This document shows, piece by piece, positions 16,817 to 24,075 of a stretch of DNA of 64,000 nt (position 1 is the stretch's first letter; each line of letters starts with the position of its first letter). The notes under the pieces are model-generated. The model was not told the DNA's origin and did not search any database. It saw nothing but the letters and a program-made list of their open reading frames with translations. Origin of the DNA: Phycisphaerae bacterium (lineage in GTDB: Bacteria; Planctomycetota; Phycisphaerae; UBA1845; Fen-1342); the NCBI GenBank assembly GCA_022072445.1, contig JAJVHV010000016.1, positions 248,001 to 312,000 of the forward strand, in the 5' to 3' direction. The position numbers and the translations under genes were made by a program.

Positions 16817-17333
16817 GGCGATCCGAGCCCAGAGTCACACCCGAAGCGATGCACTGCCCAGAACGCGCATACCACGCGCTCAAGGAAGAGCATTGGTTCA
16901 CGGCGGGGCCAGGACGGAGCGTCGCATTCGAATCAAACGTGCCTACGAGCCGGCGAGCGCGCAGGACGGGCAGCGTGTGCTGGTGGACCGCCTGTGGCCG
17001 CGTGGCGTCTCGCGGGAGAACCTCCAGCTTCGCCTGTGGTTGAAGGAGATCGCCCCAAGCCCGCGGCTTCGGAAGTGGTTCGGGCACGATTCGGCGAGGT
17101 GGAAGGAATTCCGCGAGCGTTACGCCCGGGAGCTTCGCGAGAAACGAGATGAACTCGCGGTGCTTGAGCGCCTGGCGCGCGATGGCGTGGTGACGCTCGT
17201 GTACGCAGCCCACGACACGCAACACAACCACGCGATCGTACTGGCGGAGCGGTTGGACAACGCGTTGAAAGGAAACTCGAAACCCAACGTAGCAACCTAT
17301 CGCTACGGGGATTCCGTAGCTTCAAGGAGATAA
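16797..17333 (+). CDS. DUF488 family protein
   Basis: The frame gives 178 aa from ATG 16797 (GAGAGG just upstream). The recognisable DUF488 domain begins near residue 43 with RIRIKRAYEPASAQDG, then RVLVDRLWPRGVSRE, WFGHD, W-x-EFRERY and a C-terminal TLVYAAHDTQHNHA. TTG 16893 with AAGGAAG seven bases upstream is a credible alternative start that would match the usual family length. Function is unknown; the conserved arginines and DRLWPRG are family hallmarks. Co-transcribed with redox genes. Confidence 0.85.
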   Translation: MNRVPTKAIRAQSHTRSDALPRTRIPRAQGRALVHGGARTERRIRIKRAYEPASAQDGQRVLVDRLWPRGVSRENLQLRLWLKEIAPSPRLRKWFGHDSARWKEFRERYARELREKRDELAVLERLARDGVVTLVYAAHDTQHNHAIVLAERLDNALKGNSKPNVATYRYGDSVASRR

Positions 17334-17337
17334 CACC

Positions 17338-17769
17338 ATGCACGAGAAGACACTCAACTCGATCTACCTGCCGCTGAAGATCACCTTCGGCCTGGTCCCG
17401 ATCGTCGCCGGCCTCGACAAGTTCTTCGGGTTCCTGACGGACTGGAAGGCCTACCTGAGCCCGCAGATCGCGAGTGCTCTGCCTGTCAGCCCGGAAGTGA
17501 TGATGGGTGTGGTCGGCATCATCGAGATCGTCGTCGGACTTGCGATCCTCACGCGGTTCACAAGGCTCGGCGCCTACGTCGCCAGCGTGTGGCTGGTGCT
17601 CATCGCCGCGAACCTGATCCTGGCGGGTGCCCTGGATGTCGCCGTGAGGGACGTCGTGATGGCCATCGCCGCATTCACGCTCGGGCAGACGGCGGCGCTG
17701 CGCGGTGAGCCACTGATTCCAGAAACCCTGCGGCGTGAAGCAGAAGTGGGTCATGCAGTGCATGGCTAA
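17338..17769 (+). CDS. Four-span inner-membrane protein, DoxX-like
   Basis: This 143-aa protein starts at ATG after AAGGAGATAACACC. Four hydrophobic spans are visible: LPLKITFGLVPIVAGLDKFF, MMGVVGIIEIVVGLAILT, YVASVWLVLIAANLILA and VMAIAAFTLGQTAAL. The G-L-D-K-F motif at the end of the first span and overall size fit DoxX/DoxD-like quinone-associated membrane proteins. An electron-transfer or redox-homeostasis role is inferred from family and neighbours. Confidence 0.75.
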   Translation: MHEKTLNSIYLPLKITFGLVPIVAGLDKFFGFLTDWKAYLSPQIASALPVSPEVMMGVVGIIEIVVGLAILTRFTRLGAYVASVWLVLIAANLILAGALDVAVRDVVMAIAAFTLGQTAALRGEPLIPETLRREAEVGHAVHG

Positions 17770-17863
17770 CGTCAGCAACGCCGGCGTTCGATTAGCCCGG
17801 TCGACGACTAGACCAACGCAGAATGCGCTTCCTGACGAGGAAGTCGTCGACAGGAGAATAAGC

Positions 17864-18073
17864 ATGAAACGGACGCGCCGACGCAAACAAAAGTCGGCCC
17901 TGCAACCGCAACGCAGCCAGGCGCCATCCGATTCCAGCGCTGCCACTGCCGACCGCCAACGCGAGGAGAAGCTGGTGATCGAGCGAATGGTGGACGAGGG
18001 CTGCCCAAACGTGCAGCCGATCGCGCCGGGAGAAAGTACAGGCAAGGACGCGATCAACGGTGCAGCTGGATGA
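17864..18073 (+). CDS. Small basic protein with EGCPNVQP motif, copy 1
   Basis: This 69-aa protein starts at ATG after CAGGAGAATAAGC. It opens with a strongly basic stretch (MKRTRRRKQK), then has a helix leading into ERMVDEGCPNVQP. The same arrangement recurs at 23282 (ERMLNEGCPNVQP), so the two form a family I do not recognise. The basic arm suggests nucleic-acid or ribosome contact; the single Cys is conserved between copies. It lies just upstream of a candidate sigma-54 promoter. Confidence 0.6.
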   Translation: MKRTRRRKQKSALQPQRSQAPSDSSAATADRQREEKLVIERMVDEGCPNVQPIAPGESTGKDAINGAAG

Positions 18074-18091
18074 CGAGCAACGACCGTTAAC

Positions 18092-18107
18092 TGGCACGCC
18101 CGCGGCC
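18092..18107 (+). promoter_or_regulatory. Candidate sigma-54 promoter upstream of the glutaredoxin-like gene
   Basis: The -24 element TGGCACG is exact, with GC spaced 10 bp from GG (18093-18094 and 18105-18106). The rest of the -12 element (CGGCC) matches the consensus poorly. It lies 44 bp before the ATG at 18152. The shared 9-mer CTGGCACGC is also present at the two other candidate promoters. Confidence 0.4.
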
Positions 18108-18151
18108 ATGAAATGCGGGATGTTCTGTGGTTTCGTACAAGGAGACCTGTC

Positions 18152-18388
18152 ATGCGTAACAAGGCCGTTTTCTATCACGTTGGGTGCCCTGTGTGTGCCG
18201 CTGCTGAGCGCGGCGTCGTCACGGCCATCGATCGGAGCCGCTTCGACGTCGAGGCGGTGAATCTCGCTGAGCACAAGGCGCGCATCCCCGAAGCGCAGAA
18301 GAGCGGCATCAAGAGTGTGCCGGCGCTCCTCCTCGACGGGCAGCCGTACCACATCAACTTCGGAGCCGACTTGAGCACCATCAAGTAG
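18152..18388 (+). CDS. Small glutaredoxin/thioredoxin-fold protein with CPVC
   Basis: This 78-aa protein starts at ATG 18152 after AAGGAGACCTGTC; an upstream ATG at 18113 lacks a ribosome site. It shows the first beta strand and active site AVFYHVGCPVCAAAE, the cis-Pro region KSVPALLLDGQ and a short C terminus. Such proteins reduce disulphides or carry glutathione-type chemistry in the cytoplasm. It is followed by a strong hairpin terminator, so it may be transcribed as a single gene from 18092. Confidence 0.75.
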   Translation: MRNKAVFYHVGCPVCAAAERGVVTAIDRSRFDVEAVNLAEHKARIPEAQKSGIKSVPALLLDGQPYHINFGADLSTIK

Positions 18389-18402
18389 CGCCGCGTGTTC
18401 GT

Positions 18403-18429
18403 GTCGCCGGGGCGTGTGGCCCCGGCGAC
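18403..18429 (+). terminator. Rho-independent terminator after the glutaredoxin-like gene
   Basis: A perfect 11-bp stem, GTCGCCGGGGC (18403-18413) and GCCCCGGCGAC (18419-18429), has a 5-nt loop. A short T-run (ATTTTCT) follows about 15 bp later. It separates the upstream operon from the universal-stress gene. Confidence 0.65.
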
Positions 18430-18516
18430 CTGCGCGCGTGCGGATTTTCTGATGTAACTATCCGGCTCAGTCCGTTCAACCCGAAATGTTCGCGCGGTCA
18501 GTATGGGAGGCCTGAT

Positions 18517-19029
18517 GTGAGCATTGAAGCTAAGCGAATTCTGTGGCCGACCGACTTTTCCGCCTTGTCCATCAAAGGCGCGCACTACGCGCTTCACTTC
18601 GCCGAGGCGTTCGGCGCGGAACTGCACGTTCTCCACGTATGCCAACCGCTGATCGGGTCGAGCGCGGACCTACCGCTCACGCCAGGCATGCTTCTGGGCG
18701 TCACCCAGAGTGAGGTGCTCGCCGCTGCGAATGCGCGGCTCAAAGAGCTGGCGTCCCAGGAGTTTGGCGCGCTCAAGAACGTCAGACACGAGGTCCGCAT
18801 CGGTGTTCCGTGGCAGGAGATCTGTCGTTTCGCGGAAGCCGAGCGGATCGATTTGATCGTCATCTGCACGCACGGCTACACGGGCCTGCGGCATGTCCTC
18901 ATCGGCAGCATCGCGGAACGCGTGGTGCAACATGCGCCGTGTCCGGTGCTGACCGTCAAGGCGACTGAGCGTGATTTCATTCGGGATCGCGCCGATGGAC
19001 CGCCCACGGGCGACGGTGGCAAGGTGTGA
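18517..19029 (+). CDS. Universal stress protein (UspA family)
   Basis: The 170-aa protein starts at GTG with GGGAGG upstream. It has the Usp fold: N-terminal strand RILWPTDFSALS, VLHVCQP, RIDLIVICTHG and the ATP-binding signature G-x2-G-x9-G-S seen in GYTGLRHVLIGSIAERVV, closed by PVLTVK. Nucleotide binding is therefore expected. In stress islands such proteins accompany dormancy and redox factors. Confidence 0.92.
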   Translation: MSIEAKRILWPTDFSALSIKGAHYALHFAEAFGAELHVLHVCQPLIGSSADLPLTPGMLLGVTQSEVLAAANARLKELASQEFGALKNVRHEVRIGVPWQEICRFAEAERIDLIVICTHGYTGLRHVLIGSIAERVVQHAPCPVLTVKATERDFIRDRADGPPTGDGGKV

Positions 19030-19116
19030 GCGGATTCGGCATGATGGTGTGGCGGCGGGCGCAGTCGTTCGAAGTGCGTCACGCGGCGGCCGCGTACAGT
19101 CCCGGCGAGGTAATTC

Positions 19117-19680
19117 ATGTTGCAACTCGGTCAATTCCCCGACCATGATTTCGACGCGCCGCTCGGTCTGCTCTCGGACTGCCATCGCAGGATCGAGCGT
19201 TTCCTCGACGTGATGATCCAGGTTTGCGTGGCGCGTGCGGGGGACGAGCCGCATGCCGACGAACGCGAAGCGCTAAGGCGCGCAACGGAGTACTTTCGCG
19301 TCGCCGCCCCGCGTCACACTCAGGATGAAGAGGAGTCGCTGTTTCCGCGGCTGCGCGCCGCCGGCGACCCGCGTGTCGCGGACGTGCTGGCCGAGATTGA
19401 ACGGCTCGAAGCTGACCATGAGGCGGCGGCCCAGAAGCACGCGGAAGTGGAGTGCCTGGTTACGCACTGGCTCGACAACGGCCGACTGGCGAGCGGCGAG
19501 GTCGCCCATCTGAGCCGCGCGCTCCAAGATCTTAGCAGCCTGTATCAGGCGCACATCGCGGTCGAGGATGAGCGGGTTTTTCCGCTGGCCGCCGATGTGC
19601 TCAGCCGCGAAGAGATCCGCTCGCTCGGGCACGAGATGGCTCGGCGCCGCGGCCTAATGCGAAATCTCTGGGGTGAATGA
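19117..19680 (+). CDS. Hemerythrin-domain protein
   Basis: The 187-aa all-helical protein has hemerythrin-type iron ligands. They are LLSDCHRRIERFLD (H on helix 1), APRHTQDEEESLFPRL (H...E on helix 2), LEADHEAAAQKH (helix 3) and LYQAHIAVEDERVFPLA (helix 4, H-x4-E). Non-haem di-iron hemerythrins bind oxygen or sense and detoxify oxygen/NO. It fits the low-oxygen/redox character of the island. No promoter motif stands out in the 87-bp gap before it. Confidence 0.9.
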   Translation: MLQLGQFPDHDFDAPLGLLSDCHRRIERFLDVMIQVCVARAGDEPHADEREALRRATEYFRVAAPRHTQDEEESLFPRLRAAGDPRVADVLAEIERLEADHEAAAQKHAEVECLVTHWLDNGRLASGEVAHLSRALQDLSSLYQAHIAVEDERVFPLAADVLSREEIRSLGHEMARRRGLMRNLWGE

Positions 19681-19871
19681 ATCGTCTGCGCGGGCGTCCG
19701 AAGTCGAAAGGAAATCAGGGCACAACTACTGCTTGGAACCGAAGCAGCACACGCGGCGAACCTGCTCCAACTCGATCCGGTCGCGAGTCGGGCACGGTCA
19801 GCAAGATGCTGCTCAATCAGCCGGCGCGGCGAATGCGCGCCTCAGGATCGATCTTGTCGCCCAAAGTATGA
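19677..19871 (+). CDS. Possible small basic protein overlapping the hemerythrin stop
   Basis: The 64-residue frame begins in an ATGA overlap with the hemerythrin stop. It is Arg/Ser/Thr-rich (MNRLRGRPKSKGNQGTTT) with no hydrophobic core and no recognisable motif. Overlapping start and co-directionality argue for it; the composition is also that of random high-GC sequence. Treat as doubtful. Confidence 0.2.
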   Translation: MNRLRGRPKSKGNQGTTTAWNRSSTRGEPAPTRSGRESGTVSKMLLNQPARRMRASGSILSPKV

Positions 19872-19946
19872 GGTTCGCGTGAGGTCCGACACTCGGGCCG
19901 AGGGACGCCGGGCGGCTCGAAAACGAAGTTGATCAGGAGAACCGGA

Positions 19947-20486
19947 ATGAGCTTCGAAGTCCTCGGAATGGCAGCATTAATCTTCGCGGCACGAGTTGCG
20001 GACGTATCGCTCGGTACGCTTCGGACAGCCTTCATCGTTCGCGGAAAGCGCGCGTTCGCCTTCGCTTTCGGTTTCATCGAAGTGCTCGTCTGGGTTGTGG
20101 TGGTCGCGCAGGTCATCGCGAATCTAGGCCACCCGATCTACCTCTTCGCGTTCGCGCTCGGCTTTGCGAGCGGCACCGTGGTCGGCATCACATTCGAAGA
20201 CTGGTTTGCCATTGGCGAGCAGGTCGTTCGCGTCTTCACCGCGCGGGGCGAGTCCTTGGCCTCGGCCCTGCGTGCGCGTGGTTTCACCGTTACCGCCTTC
20301 TCCGGCAGTGGCCGCGATGGGGCGGTCTACCTGCTCTTCATTCAGGTGCGGCGACGGCAGGCACACGCGGTCATCGCGACGGCGCGCGAGCTGGACCCAT
20401 CCTGCTTCTACACGGTTGACGACGTGCGGCTGGCTTCGTCCGCCCTGGCGGCCCGACGGCATGCGTCACATGAGCACCTTACTTAG
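19947..20486 (+). CDS. UPF0316 / DUF2179-DUF5698 membrane protein
   Basis: The 179-aa protein starts at ATG 19947 after AGGAGAACCGGA. Three N-terminal membrane spans carry RVADVSLGTLRTAFIVRGKR, then GFIEVLVWVVVVAQVIANLG and LFAFALGFASGTVVGI-x-FED. The cytoplasmic C-terminal DUF2179 domain contains LRARGFTVTAFSGSGRDG and ends with DPSCFYTVDDVR. This matches the UPF0316 family closely. Molecular function is unknown; DUF2179 domains are thought to bind small ligands. Confidence 0.9.
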   Translation: MSFEVLGMAALIFAARVADVSLGTLRTAFIVRGKRAFAFAFGFIEVLVWVVVVAQVIANLGHPIYLFAFALGFASGTVVGITFEDWFAIGEQVVRVFTARGESLASALRARGFTVTAFSGSGRDGAVYLLFIQVRRRQAHAVIATARELDPSCFYTVDDVRLASSALAARRHASHEHLT

Positions 20487-20507
20487 CGAGCCTACCTGCG
20501 CTCGCGC
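20484..20507 (+). repeat. Hairpin repeat sharing a 14-mer with 39925
   Basis: The 14-mer TAGCGAGCCTACCT (20484-20497) overlaps the UPF0316 stop and forms a GCGAGC...GCTCGC hairpin with the following bases. The identical 14-mer occurs at 39925-39938, again in a GCGAGC hairpin context, within an otherwise gene-free gap. It is likely a dispersed palindromic repeat. Confidence 0.4.
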
Positions 20508-20634
20508 GATCCGCCAGCCTCCGCGGCCGCTTCTATTAATAAACGAGCTGACTCGGTGAGCCTCGACTCGTCGGGAAGCACGGCGAAGAGCATTTGTGTT
20601 GCGCGATCACTGAGAGGACACAGGAGCTTCACGA

Positions 20635-21954
20635 ATGACCGACACGACACCCGTGGACCTTGCATCGCTGCGCACTCAATGGCCAGCGCTCACCCATCAG
20701 GAGCGCGTGGACGGCCTTCGCCTCCTGCCAGCCGCTGAGGCCCACGACCTGTTCCACACCCTCTCAGCCGCCGATCAAGCCGCGCTCATTGGCGGCCTGT
20801 CACAACCTGAAGCGGCGATTTGGATGCGTCTCCTGCCCCCGGACGATGCAGCCGACGTGCTTCAGGCAGTCACGCCGCGCGAACGTCTGCGACTCGAGGG
20901 AATGCTCGACCGAAACACCCTTCGCGAGACAACGGCCTTGCTGGCCTATGCGGAAGATGAGGCCGGCGGGCTGATGAACCCTCGTTTCCCTCGCCTGCGA
21001 CCGGAAGTCTCGGTCGATGTCGCCATTCGCTACCTGCGCCGACAGACTCACAAACCCCTCGCCACTTTGTATTACGCATACGTGCTCGATAGTGATCAGC
21101 GGCTGTTGGGGGTTGTCTCCTTTGCGGAGCTATTGGCGGCACCTGGCGAGAAGCGCATCGACCAGATTATGCAACGCGATGCAATCTCTGTGTCGGAACA
21201 TGCCGACCAGGAGGCCGTCGCGCGAGTCTTCGCAACCAATGACCTAACCGCTGTGCCGGTCCTGGATGAGAAGGGGTGCATGCGCGGCGTCATTACGGTG
21301 GACGACATCGTAGATGTCGTGCAGGAAGAGGCGACCGAAGACATCCAAAAACTAGGCGGTGTCGAGGCACTCGGCGCGCCGTATCTAGCGGTGAGCTTCG
21401 GAAAGATGCTGCAGAAGCGCGGAGGCTGGCTCTCGGCGTTGTTTCTGGGGGAGATGCTGACCGCAACAGCCATGGGCTACTTCGAGAACGAAATCGAGAA
21501 AGCTGTTGTGCTCGCGCTGTTCGTGCCGTTGATCATAAGCAGCGGCGGAAACTCGGGCTCGCAGGCAGCAACGCTCATCGTTCGCTCCTTGGCCATTGGC
21601 GAGCTGCGGCTGCGCGATTGGTTTCGTGTTTTGTGGCGTGAAGTGCGATCGGGATTGGCCCTCGGAGCATGGCTGGGCTTCATCGGATTCCTGCGCGTGA
21701 TTCTGTGGCAGTATAGCGGGTTCTATGAGTATGGCCCGCACTATCTGCTTCTGGCTGTGACCGTATGGGCCAGCCTCGTTGGCGTCGTTGGCTTCGGAAC
21801 GCTCGTGGGCGGCATGCTCCCGTTCCTGTTGCGGCGACTCGGGTTCGACCCCGCTACGAGTTCCGCACCGTTTGTCGCAACGCTCGTGGATGTGATGGGC
21901 CTTGTGATCTACTTTGGTGCTGCGATACTCATTCTTGAAGGAACGCTCCTGTAA
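20635..21954 (+). CDS. mgtE: Magnesium transporter MgtE
   Basis: The 439-aa protein has the full MgtE layout. The cytoplasmic N domain has repeated acidic helices (LSQPEAAIWMRLLPPDDAAD), followed by two CBS domains (ending CMRGVITVDDIVDVVQEEAT) and five membrane spans including the pore signature SSGGNSGSQAATLIVRSLA and a final helix near the C terminus. It imports Mg2+ (sometimes Co2+), gated by the N/CBS domains. The ATG follows GAGAGGACACAGGAGCTTCACGA. Confidence 0.95.
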   Translation: MTDTTPVDLASLRTQWPALTHQERVDGLRLLPAAEAHDLFHTLSAADQAALIGGLSQPEAAIWMRLLPPDDAADVLQAVTPRERLRLEGMLDRNTLRETTALLAYAEDEAGGLMNPRFPRLRPEVSVDVAIRYLRRQTHKPLATLYYAYVLDSDQRLLGVVSFAELLAAPGEKRIDQIMQRDAISVSEHADQEAVARVFATNDLTAVPVLDEKGCMRGVITVDDIVDVVQEEATEDIQKLGGVEALGAPYLAVSFGKMLQKRGGWLSALFLGEMLTATAMGYFENEIEKAVVLALFVPLIISSGGNSGSQAATLIVRSLAIGELRLRDWFRVLWREVRSGLALGAWLGFIGFLRVILWQYSGFYEYGPHYLLLAVTVWASLVGVVGFGTLVGGMLPFLLRRLGFDPATSSAPFVATLVDVMGLVIYFGAAILILEGTLL

Positions 21955-22029
21955 TTCCGTTGCGAGCGTGGCCACTGTCCCAAGGTAAGAGTGACACCGA
22001 GCTTCGTAGAACGAAGGATGCCGAGCCCA

Positions 22030-22725
22030 ATGGCGAATAACGCAGACCAGCAGCGCAGCCCAGAACGCCGTGAGCGCAGCATTCATCGGAAGATTACCCT
22101 TGCGCTTCTGCTCATCATGCTGAGCGGCCTGGCGCTGTCGATCTACGAGCAGCAGTGGTTGAACGCCGCCATAATCGGCGGGATTCTGCTGCTCACGGCG
22201 TTGCCGATCGTGATCTTTCGGCGGCTGGAGATCTTCATCCCGCCGGAATTCGAAGTGCTCACGATCGCATTCATTTTCGCCTCGATCTTTCTGGGCGAGA
22301 CACGAGACTACTACGGGCGGTTCTGGTGGTGGGACCTCGCTCTGCACACCACTTCCGGGATACTGCTAGGTATCCTCGGATTCCTTTTGGTCTACGTTCT
22401 CAACGAAACGCCGCGCTTGGACTTGCACCTGCGGCCAGGGTTTGTCGCGTTTTTCTCTTTCTGTTTCGCTGTCGCGGTCGGCGCACTGTGGGAGGTCTTC
22501 GAATTTGCGATGGACGAGTTGGCGGGCATGAACATGCAGACACCGTTCCTGGGTGACCCCTCCGGCTTGACCGATACGATGTGGGACCTGATCGTGGATG
22601 CCCTGGGCGCACTCACAATCGCGTTGGTCGGCTACCTGCACATGAAGCGCGGTATGAAGTCCTTCATCGAACACTCGATTCAACGGTTCATCGCGGGCAA
22701 CCCACGGCTGTTTGACCGCGGGTAA
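22030..22725 (+). CDS. Multi-span membrane protein, DUF2238-like
   Basis: From ATG 22030 the protein is 231 aa; ATG 22018 and GTG 21991 are possible earlier starts. Five or six hydrophobic spans occur. Signature pieces are RLEIFIPPEFEVLTIAFIF, YYGRFWWWDLALHTTSGILLG and the polar helix AVAVGALWEVFEFAMDEL, followed by DTMWDLIVDALGAL. The WWWDLALHT...LWEVFEFA pattern is typical of the DUF2238 (YjdF-like) family of unknown function. It lies 75 bp after mgtE, possibly co-transcribed. Confidence 0.75.
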   Translation: MANNADQQRSPERRERSIHRKITLALLLIMLSGLALSIYEQQWLNAAIIGGILLLTALPIVIFRRLEIFIPPEFEVLTIAFIFASIFLGETRDYYGRFWWWDLALHTTSGILLGILGFLLVYVLNETPRLDLHLRPGFVAFFSFCFAVAVGALWEVFEFAMDELAGMNMQTPFLGDPSGLTDTMWDLIVDALGALTIALVGYLHMKRGMKSFIEHSIQRFIAGNPRLFDRG

Positions 22726-23000
22726 CTGCGGCCGTCACGTGGCATACGTACGCTGCCAAAGCACCCATTCCCGCGCTGTCCGCATGCGTTCAGCAGGGCG
22801 CTACGCGTGCTTGCATCGCATCAGAGAACGATCGGTACAAAACGTCCCGGCGGCTCGTTTCACCCCGCGCCGACCGCTCCGAACCGATCGCGCGTCCCAG
22901 CTCGGCGTTTAAGGAAGCAGCGCTGTAAGTCACTATGTCAACAGGGGTTACACAACAGAAGGAGTTTGCTGCTACAGATCGGTGACTCAGCCGCTCGGTC
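22726..23000. other. Gene-free stretch before the second stress cluster
   Basis: This 275-bp interval lies between the DUF2238-like gene and the sigma-54 promoter. I see no convincing coding frame, tRNA or terminator in it. The element ACAGATCGGT at 22975-22984 is the reverse complement of ACCGATCTGT at 13877-13886 near the other candidate sigma-54 promoter, and might be a shared regulator site. Confidence 0.3.
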
Positions 23001-23016
23001 TGGCACGCGATATGCA
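23001..23016 (+). promoter_or_regulatory. Sigma-54 promoter (strong match)
   Basis: TGGCACG, N4, ATGCA: the -24 element is perfect, the -12 element matches 4 of 5, and GG to GC spacing is exactly 10 bp. It lies 49 bp upstream of the ATG at 23065, which has an AAGGAGG ribosome site. This is the best sigma-54 match in the window. Confidence 0.75.
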
Positions 23017-23064
23017 AATAGCACTTCGGCAGCAGCGTGCAGCGCGAACGACAAGGAGGCAACC

Positions 23065-23325
23065 ATGCGTGACACGGCGACGACCACGCGACTGACTGTC
23101 CTGATCATCCTGGCGACCGGGGCTTCTGTGTGGCTGCTTTCGACTGGCTCGCAGGGACTGCTCGCAGGCTTCGCGGCCTGGCTCCTGTTCGCGACACTGG
23201 GGGTCCTTATGACGTGGTGCTCCATCCGGACCCGGTGGTACATCCGCGGACTTATGCAGCGTGCACGATGGGAGGATGCGTGTGAAACGGCGCCACTATC
23301 GAAGCCGAAAGAAGACCGTGCTTGA
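23065..23325 (+). CDS. Small two-span membrane protein
   Basis: The 86-aa protein starts at ATG 23065 behind AAGGAGGCAACC. Two adjacent hydrophobic spans (TVLIILATGASVWLLST and LAGFAAWLLFATLGVLMTW) are followed by a basic cytoplasmic tail. No family is recognised. It is the first gene after the strong sigma-54 promoter, so it is probably induced by the upstream two-component system. Its 3' end overlaps the next small gene by about 44 bp. Confidence 0.65.
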   Translation: MRDTATTTRLTVLIILATGASVWLLSTGSQGLLAGFAAWLLFATLGVLMTWCSIRTRWYIRGLMQRARWEDACETAPLSKPKEDRA

Positions 23326-23662
23326 CCGGCGCGGTTGGAAACAGACCGGTTTACGCGCTCCTTTCGCCGGCGGCGCGACCGAGGAAAGGCTTGCGGTGGA
23401 GCGGATGCTTAACGAGGGCTGCCCGAATGTCCAGCCCCATCCGAGGGCTGCCGGCGCCGCGGGTGCGATGCGCGCGCGGGTTACTGCGGAACCCGACGTG
23501 AAAGGAGGTCGCCATGAACGTTGCCGTGTATCGCCACAACGGTCGAGTGCCAAGCGGAATCGAGCAACTGGTCGGCCGCCAAGTGAATGTCGCGTTTGGT
23601 CGATTGGCCCGCCGCGTCGCCCGTGTAGAGGTCCGTCTAAGTCGGATCGGTGGCGACCGTGA
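23282..23662 (+). CDS. Small basic protein with EGCPNVQP motif, copy 2
   Basis: A GTG at 23282 with GGGAGG upstream gives 126 aa. It begins with a basic arm (MKRRHYRSRKK) and contains TEERLAVERMLNEGCPNVQP, paralogous to the protein at 17864. The frame has no stop where the shorter paralog ends. It instead runs 149 bp into the next gene, where its sequence turns Arg/Ser/Pro-rich and looks non-coding, so the true C terminus may have been lost by mutation of the stop. Function unknown. Confidence 0.5.
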   Translation: MKRRHYRSRKKTVLDRRGWKQTGLRAPFAGGATEERLAVERMLNEGCPNVQPHPRAAGAAGAMRARVTAEPDVKGGRHERCRVSPQRSSAKRNRATGRPPSECRVWSIGPPRRPCRGPSKSDRWRP

Positions 23663-23852
23663 AGGCCAGAGGCGAAGCTGCCGCATCCACGTCGAGCTGC
23701 GACCGCGAGGCAGCGTCATCGCCGAAGCGACCGAGCGCTACTTCGTCTCCGCAATCAGCTGCGCTGCCGAGCGTGCCGCACGACAGGTACGCAAGCTGAT
23801 CACGCGCCGGCGCCGGTTGAATCGGTACGTCCGGCGGCGAACGGCCGCATAG
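23514..23852 (+). CDS. Ribosome hibernation factor HPF/RaiA-like protein
   Basis: This 112-aa basic protein starts at ATG behind a near-perfect AAAGGAGGTCGCC. Although divergent at the N terminus, it shows the S30AE pattern: a helix-strand section ending VARVEVRLSRIGG, then SCRIHVELRPRGSVIAEA, then a basic helix SCAAERAARQVRKLITRRR. HPF/RaiA proteins dimerise or silence ribosomes in stationary phase. Association with sigma-54 is classical (rpoN-linked hpf). It supports a dormancy role for this cluster. Confidence 0.7.
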   Translation: MNVAVYRHNGRVPSGIEQLVGRQVNVAFGRLARRVARVEVRLSRIGGDREGQRRSCRIHVELRPRGSVIAEATERYFVSAISCAAERAARQVRKLITRRRRLNRYVRRRTAA

Positions 23853-23903
23853 CGAGCTCGGACAAAGCGACCACTTCGGAGTTCGTCGTGCAGCGCGGCG
23901 GCG

Positions 23904-23979
23904 CCGGGCGTCGCGGTCGGCGGTGAAGTCGGAAGTTCCCCTGTTCACCCACCGCCCCAGGGGACACCGCGACGCCCGG
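23904..23979. repeat. Long inverted repeat between HPF-like and second Rnk-like genes
   Basis: Perfect 14-bp arms CCGGGCGTCGCGGT (23904-23917) and ACCGCGACGCCCGG (23966-23979) enclose 48 nt. An additional inner pair GGCGGTG (23919-23925) and CACCGCC (23950-23956) extends the helix. It could be a terminator without T-tract, an mRNA-stability element or a leader structure for the Rnk-like gene. Confidence 0.55.
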
Positions 23980-24075
23980 TCGGGTGGCCTGCGCCGAAGA
24001 CTGCCGCGCAGGGTCGATGTGTTGAATCGGACGGGCGAGGCGCGCATTGCCCTACGGCAGAAAGGAGATCGTGTG

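Noticed and set aside
22739-22757. TGGCAT...CTGCC as a sigma-54 promoter
   Set aside because: The GG to GC spacing is 12 bp instead of 10.
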